Of a stretch of 64,000 nt of DNA, positions 1 to 10,050 are shown in pieces. Position numbers and translations under genes: made by a program. The notes below the pieces were generated by a model. The model was given only the letters and a program-made list of their open reading frames with translations. It was not told the DNA's origin and searched no databases. The DNA is from Capronia americana (Eukaryota > Ascomycota > Eurotiomycetes > Chaetothyriales > Herpotrichiellaceae): contig JADWQD010000009.1 of NCBI GenBank assembly GCA_016110215.1, positions 1,614,093 to 1,678,092 of the forward strand, given 5' to 3'. Position 1 is the stretch's first letter. Each line of letters opens with the position of its first letter.

Positions 1-3000
1 GCTGGAGGCTTGGTCAAGATCAAGGATCATGAAGGCAATAGCCCTTTCGAGGTTTTTGGCTTGACCATCGCACCTCGTTCGCTCCAGCACGATTCGTCCG
101 CGCTTCCACCTGTGCGCGATGACGACAGCACTAATGGCGTTGACGACAACGGCGACCAGCCAAACGAGGAGCGTTCAAGGCGTAATGTGCATCCTTCAGT
201 AGATCTGCTCGGCGACGAAGTTTATGCATTTGGGAGCAACAAGAATTTGTCTCTGGGCACGGGTGACGGCGACGACAGACATTATCCCGAACGCCTCCAC
301 TTTGAGAGACCTGATCATCTACTTCGCCGCCTTCTCCATGATCATCTAGCTGGAAGACAAAAAGGTTGGGTACATGAAGATCTATCGAACAGTACCGGCA
401 CTCTTCATGCTCATAAGGGCTTGCCAGCTATAATCCGCTACCGGCCCGTCACCATCCAGGACGTCGTCATGTCAAAGTTACACACCGCCGTTTTGACCAA
501 CGATCCAGTCTCCAACTTGTACATTTGCGGATACGGTCCTGGTGGTCGTCTCGGCACTGGCGACGAGAACACGAGTTTCACATACCGTTGTATTCAGGCC
601 GGTGGTCTGGCCAAGCGACGTATCGCAGCAATCGCATTGGGGCAGGATCATTCCATAGCTGTTTGCTCCCAGGGCGAAGTCTTCACCTGGGGGAGTAACC
701 GCTATGGTCAGTTGGGATATGCCCTTCCAGAGGCACCGAAGGACGAGGTACCAACCCAGTTGGTTCCCCGTCAGCTCTTTGGCTATATCAAAAAAGAAGT
801 CATCGTGGGAGCCGCAGCTTCAGCAATGCATTCGGCTATCTACACGACATCGGCCCTGTACACTTTTGGCAAAAACGAAGGCCAACTAGGCCTGATGGAC
901 GCCGACGCTCGCTCACTCGAGGTGCAGGTGCTCCCACGCCGAGTTGGAGTGTCAATTCTGCAGTCATCCATACAATCGGTGAGTGCGATTGACCGTGCAA
1001 CAATTGTCCTCCTCGATAACCACGATGTGATCGTCTTCACGCATTATGGGTGGACGAAGGTGTCCTTTCCCTTGGAGACTTTTTCCAATTACTACATGTC
1101 GGACAATCTTTCAACGAGGTACAACATGGAGACAAATTATATCAAGCAGATTACGGGCGGAGGCAACACAATTTGCACGATGTCATCCTTCGGAGAAGTG
1201 TACACCATTGAAGTCCCCAGGGTCTCGGAAACTGTGCCTTCCAATGCGTCCACCACTAATCCCACAAAGGCGCGCAATGCATTGCCACCCCCTTCGCGCC
1301 TATGGTCTCTGGGCAAAGCTCACATGGCGGCAACCGATGTCGCCGTGGGCCAGGACAGTTCGATTGTCATCTGTACCGCCTCAGGCTCCGCTTGGCGGAA
1401 GGAAAAGCGTGCGAATATCAAATCTGTTCGCGATACGAAGAAAGGGTCGGGGCGGCCCAAGGACTACAAGTTCGTCCGGATTCCAAACTTGACTGGGGTG
1501 GTCGCTGTTCGGAGCAATGCTTTTGGCGCCTTTACAGCCGTGCGCAAAGATGCCTCTGTGACACGCGAGCAGATCTTGCCCGACCCACCAAGCCTATGGA
1601 ATGATTTGTTCCATCTTTTGCCCTTTCGGGGATATGGGAGGTCGGAGACTCAGCCCTTGTCAGACAATGATCCAGCCCAGATAGCACGTGCTGTGATCAG
1701 CAGCGCATCAGCCGAGTCCGACTTCCTCAGCCTGTGTCAGCGGCATGAACCCCTATCCCGGAGCCAGTACGATCTCTGGATCGCCTCGACAGTCACTGAC
1801 GTACGCATTCCGATCCACTCTTTCGTCCTCAAGGGCAGGAGTAATGTGATGCGGAGTGCCTTGACTGAATTTCAAGAGACATACTACTATGCCATACCTG
1901 ATGTGCTGTCGATCGAATATGGTCAGGACGGCCAGATACAAGTTACATTCAAGGGCGCGGACTTCTTGACTCTTGCGACCTTCGTCTTCTACTTATACAC
2001 GGATAACTTGATCGACGTGTGGCACTATACTTCCCGGGCGTTGCATCTTGCCCCCCGTTACAGGTCCGTTCGAATTGAGCTCATGAAAATGGCAAGCCAC
2101 CTCGAAATGAGAGGTCTAGAGCGCGCGGTGAGAGTCATGGTCGATCCTGTCCGTGGTCTTGCGAACGATATGGAGCTTGCAGTCTTGGACCCTGATTTCT
2201 TCTCCGATGCTGATGTGCTTCTTGAACTTGCCGATGACGCTGAGCTGCCTGCACACAGTGTGCTACTATGCAGTCGCTGTCCGTTCTTTGATGGTCTCTT
2301 CAACGGACGAACTGGCGGAACGTGGATGGCATCGCGACGCAGTGAGGCTGAAGCAGAGTCCAGGGCCGTCCGAGTCGACCTCAAGCATATCGATGAGAAG
2401 ATTTTCGTCATGGTCTTACGCCATTTGTACGCCGATACTGGAGAAGAGCTCTTTGACAATATTGTCGTCAATAATCTTGACGAGTTCCTCGACATTGTTA
2501 TCGAGGTAATGTCCGTTGCGAACGAGCTTATGCTAGACCGACTAGCACAAATATGCCAACAAACTTTGGGCCGATATGTCAATGTCCGAAATATCTGCTC
2601 CTTAGTCAACACAGTTGCAGAGTCGACGGTCCAGAGCTTCAAGAAAGCCGCGCTCGAATATATCTGCCTGAACCTTGAGAGCATGATGGAGCTAAGGCTA
2701 CTCGACGACCTGGATCCAGATTTGCTACTGGAGCTCGACACCGTTGTCCAAGATAATCAGTTGGCCTTTTTGCCGTTCGCTCGCAGCGAGCGCGCTGAAG
2801 CCGACCTTCTGGAGAGCCATCCTGACCTTCTCGGTCAGATCGAGACAGCTCGACAGAGAAGAGTAGATTCTATGCGGTTGCGATCGCGGCTAGTCGAAGA
2901 CGAGGAACGTTACGCGGCTTCTGTGAAGGTGCGATATGGGAGTCTGGATCGCCAGGCGTCTTCACCATACAACAAAAGCGCCCTGCGATCTCCGGCGGAT

Positions 3001-4278
3001 GCATCACCACTCAGCACTCCGAGTCAAAGCCCCGCGATTATAGCGAATGACACAGCAGATGATCTTCCGTTCGACATGGACGGGGACACCCCTGAGCTGC
3101 TCCCAGCTCCTGCACGTGAAGACTTGAATTCTCCTGACACTAGGGTTGGCTGGTCGCCGGAAAACACAAGACCGTCAGCGCCGATCCGACTATCGGACCC
3201 CGGATCGTCTCCTCTCAGGAGTACACCGCGTGGAGGAGGGGCTGCCACGTTGGGGTTTGAGAGCGGAAGTATAGCAGATCCTCTCAGTGCCGTAACTCCC
3301 GCCAGCGGGTTCAATAGTCGGAGAGCACCATGGCAGATCCCACTTCAGGGATCGAAGAAAGACGGCCTCAAAGACATCATGGAGCAAGCGTCAGCTGGCC
3401 GGGTGTCTCATCTGACCCAGGCAATGCAATCAGTCTCCACAGGACCAAAGCCCAGTGCTAAAGTCTCCCAGAAAGAGCGCAAACGGCAACAGCAACAAAT
3501 CAAGGAGCAGACAGCCAGAGTCCCAGAGACAGTGCCGGCGGAATCCACACCAGACGCTCCTTCTTCACCGTGGCAGGCTATTGCAAAGTCAGCCAAGACA
3601 GAGTCCTCACCGACTTCGAGTGCGCGAATAGAACCAGACAAACAAGCTCATGCGAAGCAGCCAATAGCCATGCGGCAGACGGTTGCCGGAGCATCCTCTA
3701 CAAGTCTTTTATCCAAAGAACCGACCGGTGGTGGCAATCCGCCTGGCCTTACACCCCCCTCGTCGAAACCTGCAGCTCCGCAGATCCAGTCGATCCGCCA
3801 CACGCCGGTGCCCACAAGAGGTTCAGCGGTCGATGCCCGCACATCGATGGCTGAGATCCTCGCACAGCAGCAATTCGAGAAGACGGCTGTTAAAGAGGCT
3901 GTGGCGAAGCGATCACTCCAGGAGATTCAACAAGAGCAGGAGTTCCAGGAATGGTGGGATAATGAGAGCAAGCGAGTGCAAGAGGAAGAGGCGCAGGCCA
4001 CCGCGGCAACTGGTCGTCGCGGTAAAGGAGGTCGTGGACGGGGCGGACCTCGTCGTGGCGGCGGACGAGGTAAAGCAACGTCGGCAGCTGAAGCCAGCGG
4101 ACACCAGAGAAAGACGTTTTCAACAGAATCTCCCACCGTCCCGCAGGATTCTCGACCCGGCGGCGGGATTGGGCCTGGGGGTATGCGAGGCAGTGCTGGT
4201 CGTGGCCGAGCGCGGGGTCAAGGAAACATACAGCATTCGCATCGGGGAGGCAAGGCACCGATCATCACAGAGTCGTAG
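1..4278 (+). CDS. RCC1/BTB domain protein, IBtk/Btb3-like (5' truncated)
   Basis: The frame is open from base 1, so the gene begins outside the window; no ATG marks a start and the visible part is about 1425 residues with stop TAG at 4276-4278. The first residues (DHEGNSPFEVFGLT) resemble the end of an ankyrin repeat. RCC1-type repeats follow (VYAFGSN, LYICGYGPGGRLGTGDE, VFTWGSNRYGQLG, LYTFGKNEGQLG; about residues 70-300). Two BTB/POZ domains follow at roughly 590-710 (YDLWIASTVTDVRIPIHSFV) and 735-860 (DVLLELADDAELPAHSVLL). The last 450 residues are Ser/Pro-rich and disordered, with a short charged block (EIQQEQEFQEWWDNESKRV) and an RGG-rich tail. Ankyrin-RCC1-BTB-BTB is the order in human IBtk and fission yeast Btb3, which act as cullin-3 substrate adaptors; that role is inferred. 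The RGG tail suggests RNA binding, unproven. Confidence 0.85.
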   Translation, partial: AGGLVKIKDHEGNSPFEVFGLTIAPRSLQHDSSALPPVRDDDSTNGVDDNGDQPNEERSRRNVHPSVDLLGDEVYAFGSNKNLSLGTGDGDDRHYPERLHFERPDHLLRRLLHDHLAGRQKGWVHEDLSNSTGTLHAHKGLPAIIRYRPVTIQDVVMSKLHTAVLTNDPVSNLYICGYGPGGRLGTGDENTSFTYRCIQAGGLAKRRIAAIALGQDHSIAVCSQGEVFTWGSNRYGQLGYALPEAPKDEVPTQLVPRQLFGYIKKEVIVGAAASAMHSAIYTTSALYTFGKNEGQLGLMDADARSLEVQVLPRRVGVSILQSSIQSVSAIDRATIVLLDNHDVIVFTHYGWTKVSFPLETFSNYYMSDNLSTRYNMETNYIKQITGGGNTICTMSSFGEVYTIEVPRVSETVPSNASTTNPTKARNALPPPSRLWSLGKAHMAATDVAVGQDSSIVICTASGSAWRKEKRANIKSVRDTKKGSGRPKDYKFVRIPNLTGVVAVRSNAFGAFTAVRKDASVTREQILPDPPSLWNDLFHLLPFRGYGRSETQPLSDNDPAQIARAVISSASAESDFLSLCQRHEPLSRSQYDLWIASTVTDVRIPIHSFVLKGRSNVMRSALTEFQETYYYAIPDVLSIEYGQDGQIQVTFKGADFLTLATFVFYLYTDNLIDVWHYTSRALHLAPRYRSVRIELMKMASHLEMRGLERAVRVMVDPVRGLANDMELAVLDPDFFSDADVLLELADDAELPAHSVLLCSRCPFFDGLFNGRTGGTWMASRRSEAEAESRAVRVDLKHIDEKIFVMVLRHLYADTGEELFDNIVVNNLDEFLDIVIEVMSVANELMLDRLAQICQQTLGRYVNVRNICSLVNTVAESTVQSFKKAALEYICLNLESMMELRLLDDLDPDLLLELDTVVQDNQLAFLPFARSERAEADLLESHPDLLGQIETARQRRVDSMRLRSRLVEDEERYAASVKVRYGSLDRQASSPYNKSALRSPADASPLSTPSQSPAIIANDTADDLPFDMDGDTPELLPAPAREDLNSPDTRVGWSPENTRPSAPIRLSDPGSSPLRSTPRGGGAATLGFESGSIADPLSAVTPASGFNSRRAPWQIPLQGSKKDGLKDIMEQASAGRVSHLTQAMQSVSTGPKPSAKVSQKERKRQQQQIKEQTARVPETVPAESTPDAPSSPWQAIAKSAKTESSPTSSARIEPDKQAHAKQPIAMRQTVAGASSTSLLSKEPTGGGNPPGLTPPSSKPAAPQIQSIRHTPVPTRGSAVDARTSMAEILAQQQFEKTAVKEAVAKRSLQEIQQEQEFQEWWDNESKRVQEEEAQATAATGRRGKGGRGRGGPRRGGGRGKATSAAEASGHQRKTFSTESPTVPQDSRPGGGIGPGGMRGSAGRGRARGQGNIQHSHRGGKAPIITES

Positions 4279-5024
4279 ACCGCACTAACGAGATAGGCAT
4301 GGAGGAAGCTCTGCACAGATTTCATAGAGGACAGGATTGATTCCAGTTGAACAATTAGCACATACCGTGTGCTGTGCGTGTCGTACTGTATCTTTGTGCG
4401 CCGAAAGTTGGCCTCGCTTAGGACGGCCCTGCATCGGAAGGATTCGACCATACTGTTCGAGGCATGGCTTGCAGCAGGCTGCAAGACCGAAGTACCGTTC
4501 AGCTGGTATGGGCTCTCAATATTGGACCGCACAAAAGTGCCTTGCCTGCAATTCGCGACTGAGGACTGAGGTCGAAGACTGGGCAGACCGCATCGACTCT
4601 TCCCGTTACTATTGGTGCCTAACTGAGGAACCGGCAGGCAGAAGAATGTCTCACCGAGGGGAAGATTCCCCGTCAAGCCACTCAAGGCACCAGACACCGG
4701 CGCATTGAAGACAGCCTGGCCTACGGGTTCCCTTACGGTGCAGTGGTGTCAGGCTGATGATTGTCCAAAGGCTTGTTATGACTCTGAGATCGGGCCTTAG
4801 ATTCAGCCTAGGCGGCGCGGAATGTGAAAGGGAAGAGGAGCACCCACGGGCGGATTCGGATGGGAGGCGCTAACTGTTTGAGGGGCATGGACGCTTGCAA
4901 CAAGCTAGCCAAGGCCATGCACGCACATGCACACATCGTAAGAGGACGTGGGGTGTAGCGGTGGTGAAAGGGCGGCAAGAGGAGCCGGGGCAAAATGTCT
5001 GTTCTGGGAATATTCATACTGCAC

Positions 5025-5042
5025 TGTGTGTGTGTGTGTGTG
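5025..5042. repeat. (TG)9 microsatellite
   Basis: Nine uninterrupted TG dinucleotides are read directly in the sequence, in the non-coding region between the BTB gene and ATG13. Confidence 0.9.
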
Positions 5043-6040
5043 TTAGCAGGGTTCGTTGGCAGTCTGACGACGATAGTGAGAATGTGGCCTTTCAAAATAT
5101 CGAATGTGCGTGCGCCAGCAGGGGACACACAGAGGCGTGCAGCACAGCAGCTGCCAGGTCAGGAGTCAGGACGATGCAGCCTATGGCACAGCTCGACAGG
5201 TCAGGATTGGGATCCGATTCGATCCACCATGTGCAAAGAACCATGCATATCAAGCGCTGGCGTGAGCAGAGCACCCTGAGCGCACAATCAATGGGTGAAG
5301 ATCCAAGTGAGAGCAGGGTGAATAGAACGAGAATCGAATTACTGCGTGTGCCAAACGTGCCTCTTGCCAACCTTAAACAAAGCCCGAGCGAGCGCTGGCA
5401 ACTCAGCCAGATCTGAAGCAGCTCTGAGGAGCTCACCGGCTACAGCTGAGCTAAACCGCTTCTGTCGACGATGGACCTTGCTGCTCTACTGGTCATGCAT
5501 CGACTAATCCTTGCTAGAGCTTTGGTGCTGGCGTGGTTGGCTGCAGCGGTATCCGCCATGATATCTCCGACATTTGGATGAGTCCTGAGTCCTCAGATCC
5601 CCATCACTTTATCACGTCGTCGACTCACCTATTCTTCTGTTCGCATCTTGTCTCGTACAAGCCCCATTTCTGCCTGGCTGGACTATCCCCTCCTATCCCA
5701 TCTCACCCCTTCGCTCCCTGCATCGCCTGACCACTGGCTGTGGCCGTTCCTCCGCATGAGCACCAATCACATGCAGGTTCCGTCATATGCCCACGACTCG
5801 AGACGGCTGTGAAAGTCGCACTGCACCGGACCTCGAACTCAACCTCAGTCCGCACCAAGTCGCCGACCGTATTCATCACCACGCTCACCTCCTTATAGTG
5901 ACATGATGGCTCTCCCCTATACCTGAGTCCTGTTTCTACCACGCCGTCCAGCCTCGTACCCGAGACATCAACGCGTTGACCGCCATCCACAAACTCGCCG
6001 GCCCAGGGAATACAAGTGTGGATATCACATCAACCAAAAT

Positions 6041-6116
6041 ATGGATGGCTACCGGATACACGCCAGTACCAAATCACCCCTTGAACGCTAAGCTAGGCCC
6101 CCGGAAACGAAAGTGA
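6041..6116 (+). promoter_or_regulatory. Two overlapping short upstream ORFs before ATG13
   Basis: ATG at 6041 opens a 16-codon frame ending TAA at 6089-6091, and ATG at 6045 opens a 23-codon frame ending TGA at 6114-6116, both closing before the main start at 6142. Whether they lie in the transcript cannot be told from sequence alone. Confidence 0.35.
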
Positions 6117-6141
6117 ATAACAACGCCATTACCGCCGCACC

Positions 6142-8871
6142 ATGCATCAACACCCTCGACCTCCTCCCGTCAGCGCCTCCCCCGCCAACTCCGAACAAAC
6201 AAACCCTACCCGCACGAACAACCCGAGAGATCGAGACGTCAAGACTCTCAGGACAACATCCCCTCTCACGCAAGGCTCCGGCTCCTCGGAGGATTTTGCA
6301 GCTGCCCGTCAAGATTCACCCGCGGACAACCCCGTCGTCCAGATGCAGAGACTCAACCAGGTCATCCAGAACTTCCACACAAAGTCTGCTCTCGTCATCC
6401 TGCAATCTCGAGTCGAGCTGGCCCCGGCCTACTCCAAGCAGACCGACAACAAGAGGGTGAATCGGTGGTTCAACCTCGACATCGATGAGACGGACGAGTA
6501 CAAGGACGACATCAAAAGATGGAAGACCTGCGATGTCGAATACAACCGGCCGCCGCCTCTGGTTATCGAAGTATTCCTGAGCACCGAGTCTCTACATCAA
6601 GGCCAGCGGCTGGTCATTGTCGATGAGGATGGCAAGAGGTGGGACGTCCTCAATACCCTGATGTCTGCTCGAGGTGGCTCTCGACCAAGCCAACGCCGGA
6701 CGACAGATGTCAACGAGGTTATCCTTGAGCGATGGACGATCGATCTCGGCGAAGCGACGGCTCCCATACCTCCAGATCTAGCTATGCTCCTGCCCTTGGT
6801 CTACAAGAAAAGCATCGTCTTTTTCCGCTCTCTGTACACCTACAGCAACTTCCTCCCCGCCTGGAAATTGTCGAGGAAGATCGGGAAGGGACGTTCTCAC
6901 ATGGCATTGAAGCTTGGTTATCGGCTGATCGACGGATCGCAGATGGAAGGCTTATCTCGCCCCGATAACCTGGGCACGCGACTCTTCGACAGCCACTCGG
7001 ACGTCCTGTTTTCCTACGACTTTGGTATGACCGAGTCCCCTGCCGGCCCCTTCTCGGTCAGAGTCGACTATCGCCAAAACTGCGACTTTCGGATAGACGA
7101 TTCGGAAGAACTCTTGAGCTCGAGGTTTCTCGGAGCAGACGATGAGCTTTTTCGGCCGTCACTGCCTGGTGAAAGAGCGCTGCGGACCGAAATCGGGTCA
7201 TTGCCAGCACATCGGCGTCAGAGCTCGATGGAGCAGCAGGCAGAGCTCGGGCATGCTTACGGGAGCTTGACAAGCTTCCATCAAGCAGGCGTGGCTCGAG
7301 GCACAGATCCGATCTCGGCCCTCCGAGATGCTCAAGACTTCGATGCCAGTTCCCCCCCTACTCCTGAATCAGCCAGACCGCAGATGACTGCTGCACAGAG
7401 CTCAAGGAATTCACTCAGAGCCGTAGCCGCCAACCGCAGAAGCTCATTCTCCGTTCAACCATTCAAGACCCCTACGTTGTCAGCGTCGCCGCTCGGCGTT
7501 TCTCCAATGGCCAGCTCGCCGAGAACTCACTCCGCGAGAGTACCTACCCTGGGCTCTCTGACAGAAGAAGGTATCCATCTGCCGGCAGCGCCAGTAACCC
7601 TCGCTGGGCGAAGAGCTGGGTCTCTTGCGTCAGACAATGCCATTGCTTCGTCATCGTCAAGCTCGCCCAAACCTGCCGCAGTCAGGTACAGCAGCAGCTT
7701 CAGCCACAGACGAGCTCGGCCTTCCTCGGGGGGGGCAACCACTCGCACTGACGAAGATCAGACAAGTAGTGGAAGGGGAAGCGCCACGTCTTCTGCCCAA
7801 CCTGGCTCGGGTTTGATGACAGAAGCAGCCCCGGCCGGTGGAAGCTCTGGGTCAATGGGTGATGATGACGGGGAGAATATTTCGTCGTTCTTGAAGATGT
7901 TAGAATCGCAGAAAGATCTCCTCACCCCCGCATCGTCAGCAACGGCAGAAGCGCACACCAGGAGGACTACGGCCGCATTAAACCGATTCCACAGGATGCG
8001 AGATTCAAATGCTGTACTCTCAGATTCCATGTCTTCGTCAGTCATGATGCAGAGATCCTCGGTCTCCTCAAGTCGACAACTGTCAGGGGTTCCGCCCATG
8101 GTGGCCGGAACGTCAATCTCCACCTCGTCTTCTCCCGGCAAACCCATTTCTCCTCACACACCGCACACGCCTTTCGCCCCATCTCGACTTAGTGCTGCCT
8201 ACAGTCATGATGACACCGACGAGCCACATCGTCTAGCTGTCGAAGCGCCCCCGTCTCCTTCTGACGCCCCGACAGAGGAGACTGCACACGCACAGTCTAC
8301 AGCGAACGTACCCGCCATCGACATTCCAAACTCTCCCAGACCGTTCCTGAACTACCAGCGTTCAAGTTCTGCTCAACGGAGACCCTTGAGCTCAGATGAT
8401 GATATTGGTGATTTATACGGAATGCGCAGCCATAGTATGGGAGCAGACCGACGAGGTCATCGCAGAGAGGCGGCTGAGCGTGATGAACCGGTCACCGAGC
8501 CACAAACATCACTCCCACGGACATCGACTGGGTCTCCTCGTCGTTCATCCCAGGTCCATCGTCCTTCAGGTCTCGCTACTGCCGTGACAAATGATGCCGA
8601 AGCCTCAGAGTCCGCATCGGGACGATCATCAGCAAACATATACAGAAGCCGAGCGGCAAGAACGGGCGCCGGACGAGGGGCGTCGCAAGGATCAACTTCA
8701 AGCGTCAGTGCTGATCCTGGAGGCAGCAGTGTCAGCGTATCTTGGCGTGGAAGGAGTAGTGGAAGTCGGCCCGAGAATCGGTTCGATGATGATGATCTAT
8801 TGCCTTTTGCTATGGAGAAGAGCGACTTCAATACCGCTCCAAAATCAGGAAACCCCGGCTCTCCTAGCTGA
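6142..8871 (+). CDS. ATG13: Autophagy-related protein 13 (Atg13)
   Basis: Single open frame of 909 residues from ATG 6142. Residues about 65-330 form the Atg13 HORMA domain: it begins MQRLNQVIQNFHTKSALVIL and continues through VNRWFNLDIDETDEYKDDI, PPLVIEVFLST and SFDFG-like strand FSYDFGMTESPAGPFSVRVD, a pattern specific to fungal Atg13. The remaining 570 residues are low-complexity Ser/Pro/Arg-rich sequence with short conserved islands such as DDDGENISSFLKMLESQKDL and the C-terminal DDDDLLPFAMEKSDF, expected to carry Atg1- and Atg17-binding motifs. Atg13 scaffolds the Atg1 kinase complex at the phagophore assembly site and is phosphorylated by TORC1; this is family knowledge. Length is in the usual range for Pezizomycotina. 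Two upstream ATGs (6041, 6045) could act on translation if they are in the mRNA. Confidence 0.96.
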   Translation: MHQHPRPPPVSASPANSEQTNPTRTNNPRDRDVKTLRTTSPLTQGSGSSEDFAAARQDSPADNPVVQMQRLNQVIQNFHTKSALVILQSRVELAPAYSKQTDNKRVNRWFNLDIDETDEYKDDIKRWKTCDVEYNRPPPLVIEVFLSTESLHQGQRLVIVDEDGKRWDVLNTLMSARGGSRPSQRRTTDVNEVILERWTIDLGEATAPIPPDLAMLLPLVYKKSIVFFRSLYTYSNFLPAWKLSRKIGKGRSHMALKLGYRLIDGSQMEGLSRPDNLGTRLFDSHSDVLFSYDFGMTESPAGPFSVRVDYRQNCDFRIDDSEELLSSRFLGADDELFRPSLPGERALRTEIGSLPAHRRQSSMEQQAELGHAYGSLTSFHQAGVARGTDPISALRDAQDFDASSPPTPESARPQMTAAQSSRNSLRAVAANRRSSFSVQPFKTPTLSASPLGVSPMASSPRTHSARVPTLGSLTEEGIHLPAAPVTLAGRRAGSLASDNAIASSSSSSPKPAAVRYSSSFSHRRARPSSGGATTRTDEDQTSSGRGSATSSAQPGSGLMTEAAPAGGSSGSMGDDDGENISSFLKMLESQKDLLTPASSATAEAHTRRTTAALNRFHRMRDSNAVLSDSMSSSVMMQRSSVSSSRQLSGVPPMVAGTSISTSSSPGKPISPHTPHTPFAPSRLSAAYSHDDTDEPHRLAVEAPPSPSDAPTEETAHAQSTANVPAIDIPNSPRPFLNYQRSSSAQRRPLSSDDDIGDLYGMRSHSMGADRRGHRREAAERDEPVTEPQTSLPRTSTGSPRRSSQVHRPSGLATAVTNDAEASESASGRSSANIYRSRAARTGAGRGASQGSTSSVSADPGGSSVSVSWRGRSSGSRPENRFDDDDLLPFAMEKSDFNTAPKSGNPGSPS

Positions 8872-10050
8872 GGGAGAACAAGCGAACAACTCGAGGGAAT
8901 CAAGGGCAAAACATGGCTTATGCTCGACGAATGGCAGCGGCACTTACAGACGACGAGAACTATAGAACGCTCAAACCGAGCAGTTGGCTTTTTTGTTTTC
9001 AATGGCGTTATCAAAATTGGCGGGCAGTGACCATGGTTCTGGGACTGGCGGGTTGGATTCGTGTTCATGGTTGAATATTTGTTTTTGTAGGATTGTTCTT
9101 ACACGACAACGACACTGTCTTTATGAGCGTTTCAGCGCGATGCACGACTACAACACTTTGCTGGGCGGGTCTATTTTTGACGGCACTGGATGGGGTCATT
9201 GTGTCAGCATCGACCGAACCCTGTTTCCTTGGATTCTGGGGGATTCGGGACCTGGTCTGGCTGGCGAACGAGGACGGGTGCCACGAACACTCCAAGGCTG
9301 GCCAGTAGTAGAACTTACAGGGCGAAATTCATTGTACAGTCATGGCTACAGTATCTGGGCGGCCGAGCCCACAGTGCTTGAAACACACACGCACGCACGC
9401 AAGCACGCACAGTCCATAGGCAGGGGGGTGTCGTCAATCAATGGCTCCAGGTTGCACTCGGTGCGCCTTCTCACCTCAGTTACTACTGTACCTTGTAGGC
9501 TTTATCGAAGAATGAGCGAGCGAGCGAGTGAGTGAGTGAGTGAGTGAGTGAGTGAGTGACTCGGGATATGCCCAATGTCCGCGTACAAGGCGGCTAAGTA
9601 GAGTAGAGTAGAGTGCTTTGACAGCTTTGGATACTACGGACCGCGCGAAAGCCAACGGGGAGAGTAGTGGATAGTGAATGAACTTGGTACCTCATTTACC
9701 GAGTACAGTACTAGCACAAACCATAAGGCAGGCATGTAGGCCAAGTGTTGCATAATTAGGGATATACAGTAGTAGTCCTAATACATAATACAGTGATACA
9801 GTATATGAAACTTGAAGATCCCTTCCTCCCTCCACCCGGTTAACCCTACCCAACTCAAGCTCGATTCACTCACCCTGAGACCCAAGAGAATGTCTGGGAC
9901 ATGACACGCCCACACTCACACTCACACCTACATACCTACATACCTGATACTGACTACCTACAGTACTACCCACTTACATATCTGGGTAGGTAGCTAGGTA
10001 GGCAGACAATGCGCGAGACCGCCTCCCCTGTCAATCAATCAATCATTCAA
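8872..10050. other. Convergent intergenic region with simple repeats
   Basis: This lies between the 3' ends of ATG13 and the AAA+ gene. It is non-coding by inspection and rich in simple repeats: CGCA-type units near 9386-9410, GAGC/GAGT at 9514-9557, TAGAG units near 9598-9615, CCTACATA/GGTAGGTA units near 9925-9995 and TCAA units at 10031-10050. Confidence 0.6.
9514..9557. repeat. (GAGC)3(GAGT)8 microsatellite
   Basis: Three GAGC units run straight into eight GAGT units. The single-base change between blocks suggests a substitution that then spread by slippage. Confidence 0.85.

Larger units (their letters stand above)
4279..6141. other. Intergenic/upstream region of ATG13
   Basis: I see no coding region here. 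It holds a (TG)9 microsatellite at 5025-5042. The last several hundred bases are C/T-rich on the plus strand and probably contain the ATG13 promoter and leader. Two short upstream reading frames start at ATGs 6041 and 6045 and stop at 6091 and 6116, just before the ATG13 start at 6142. Confidence 0.5.

Noticed and set aside
1..12. A TTG at base 10 as start of the BTB gene
   Set aside because: The frame is open to base 1 and the first residues look like the end of an ankyrin repeat, so the gene is simply truncated.
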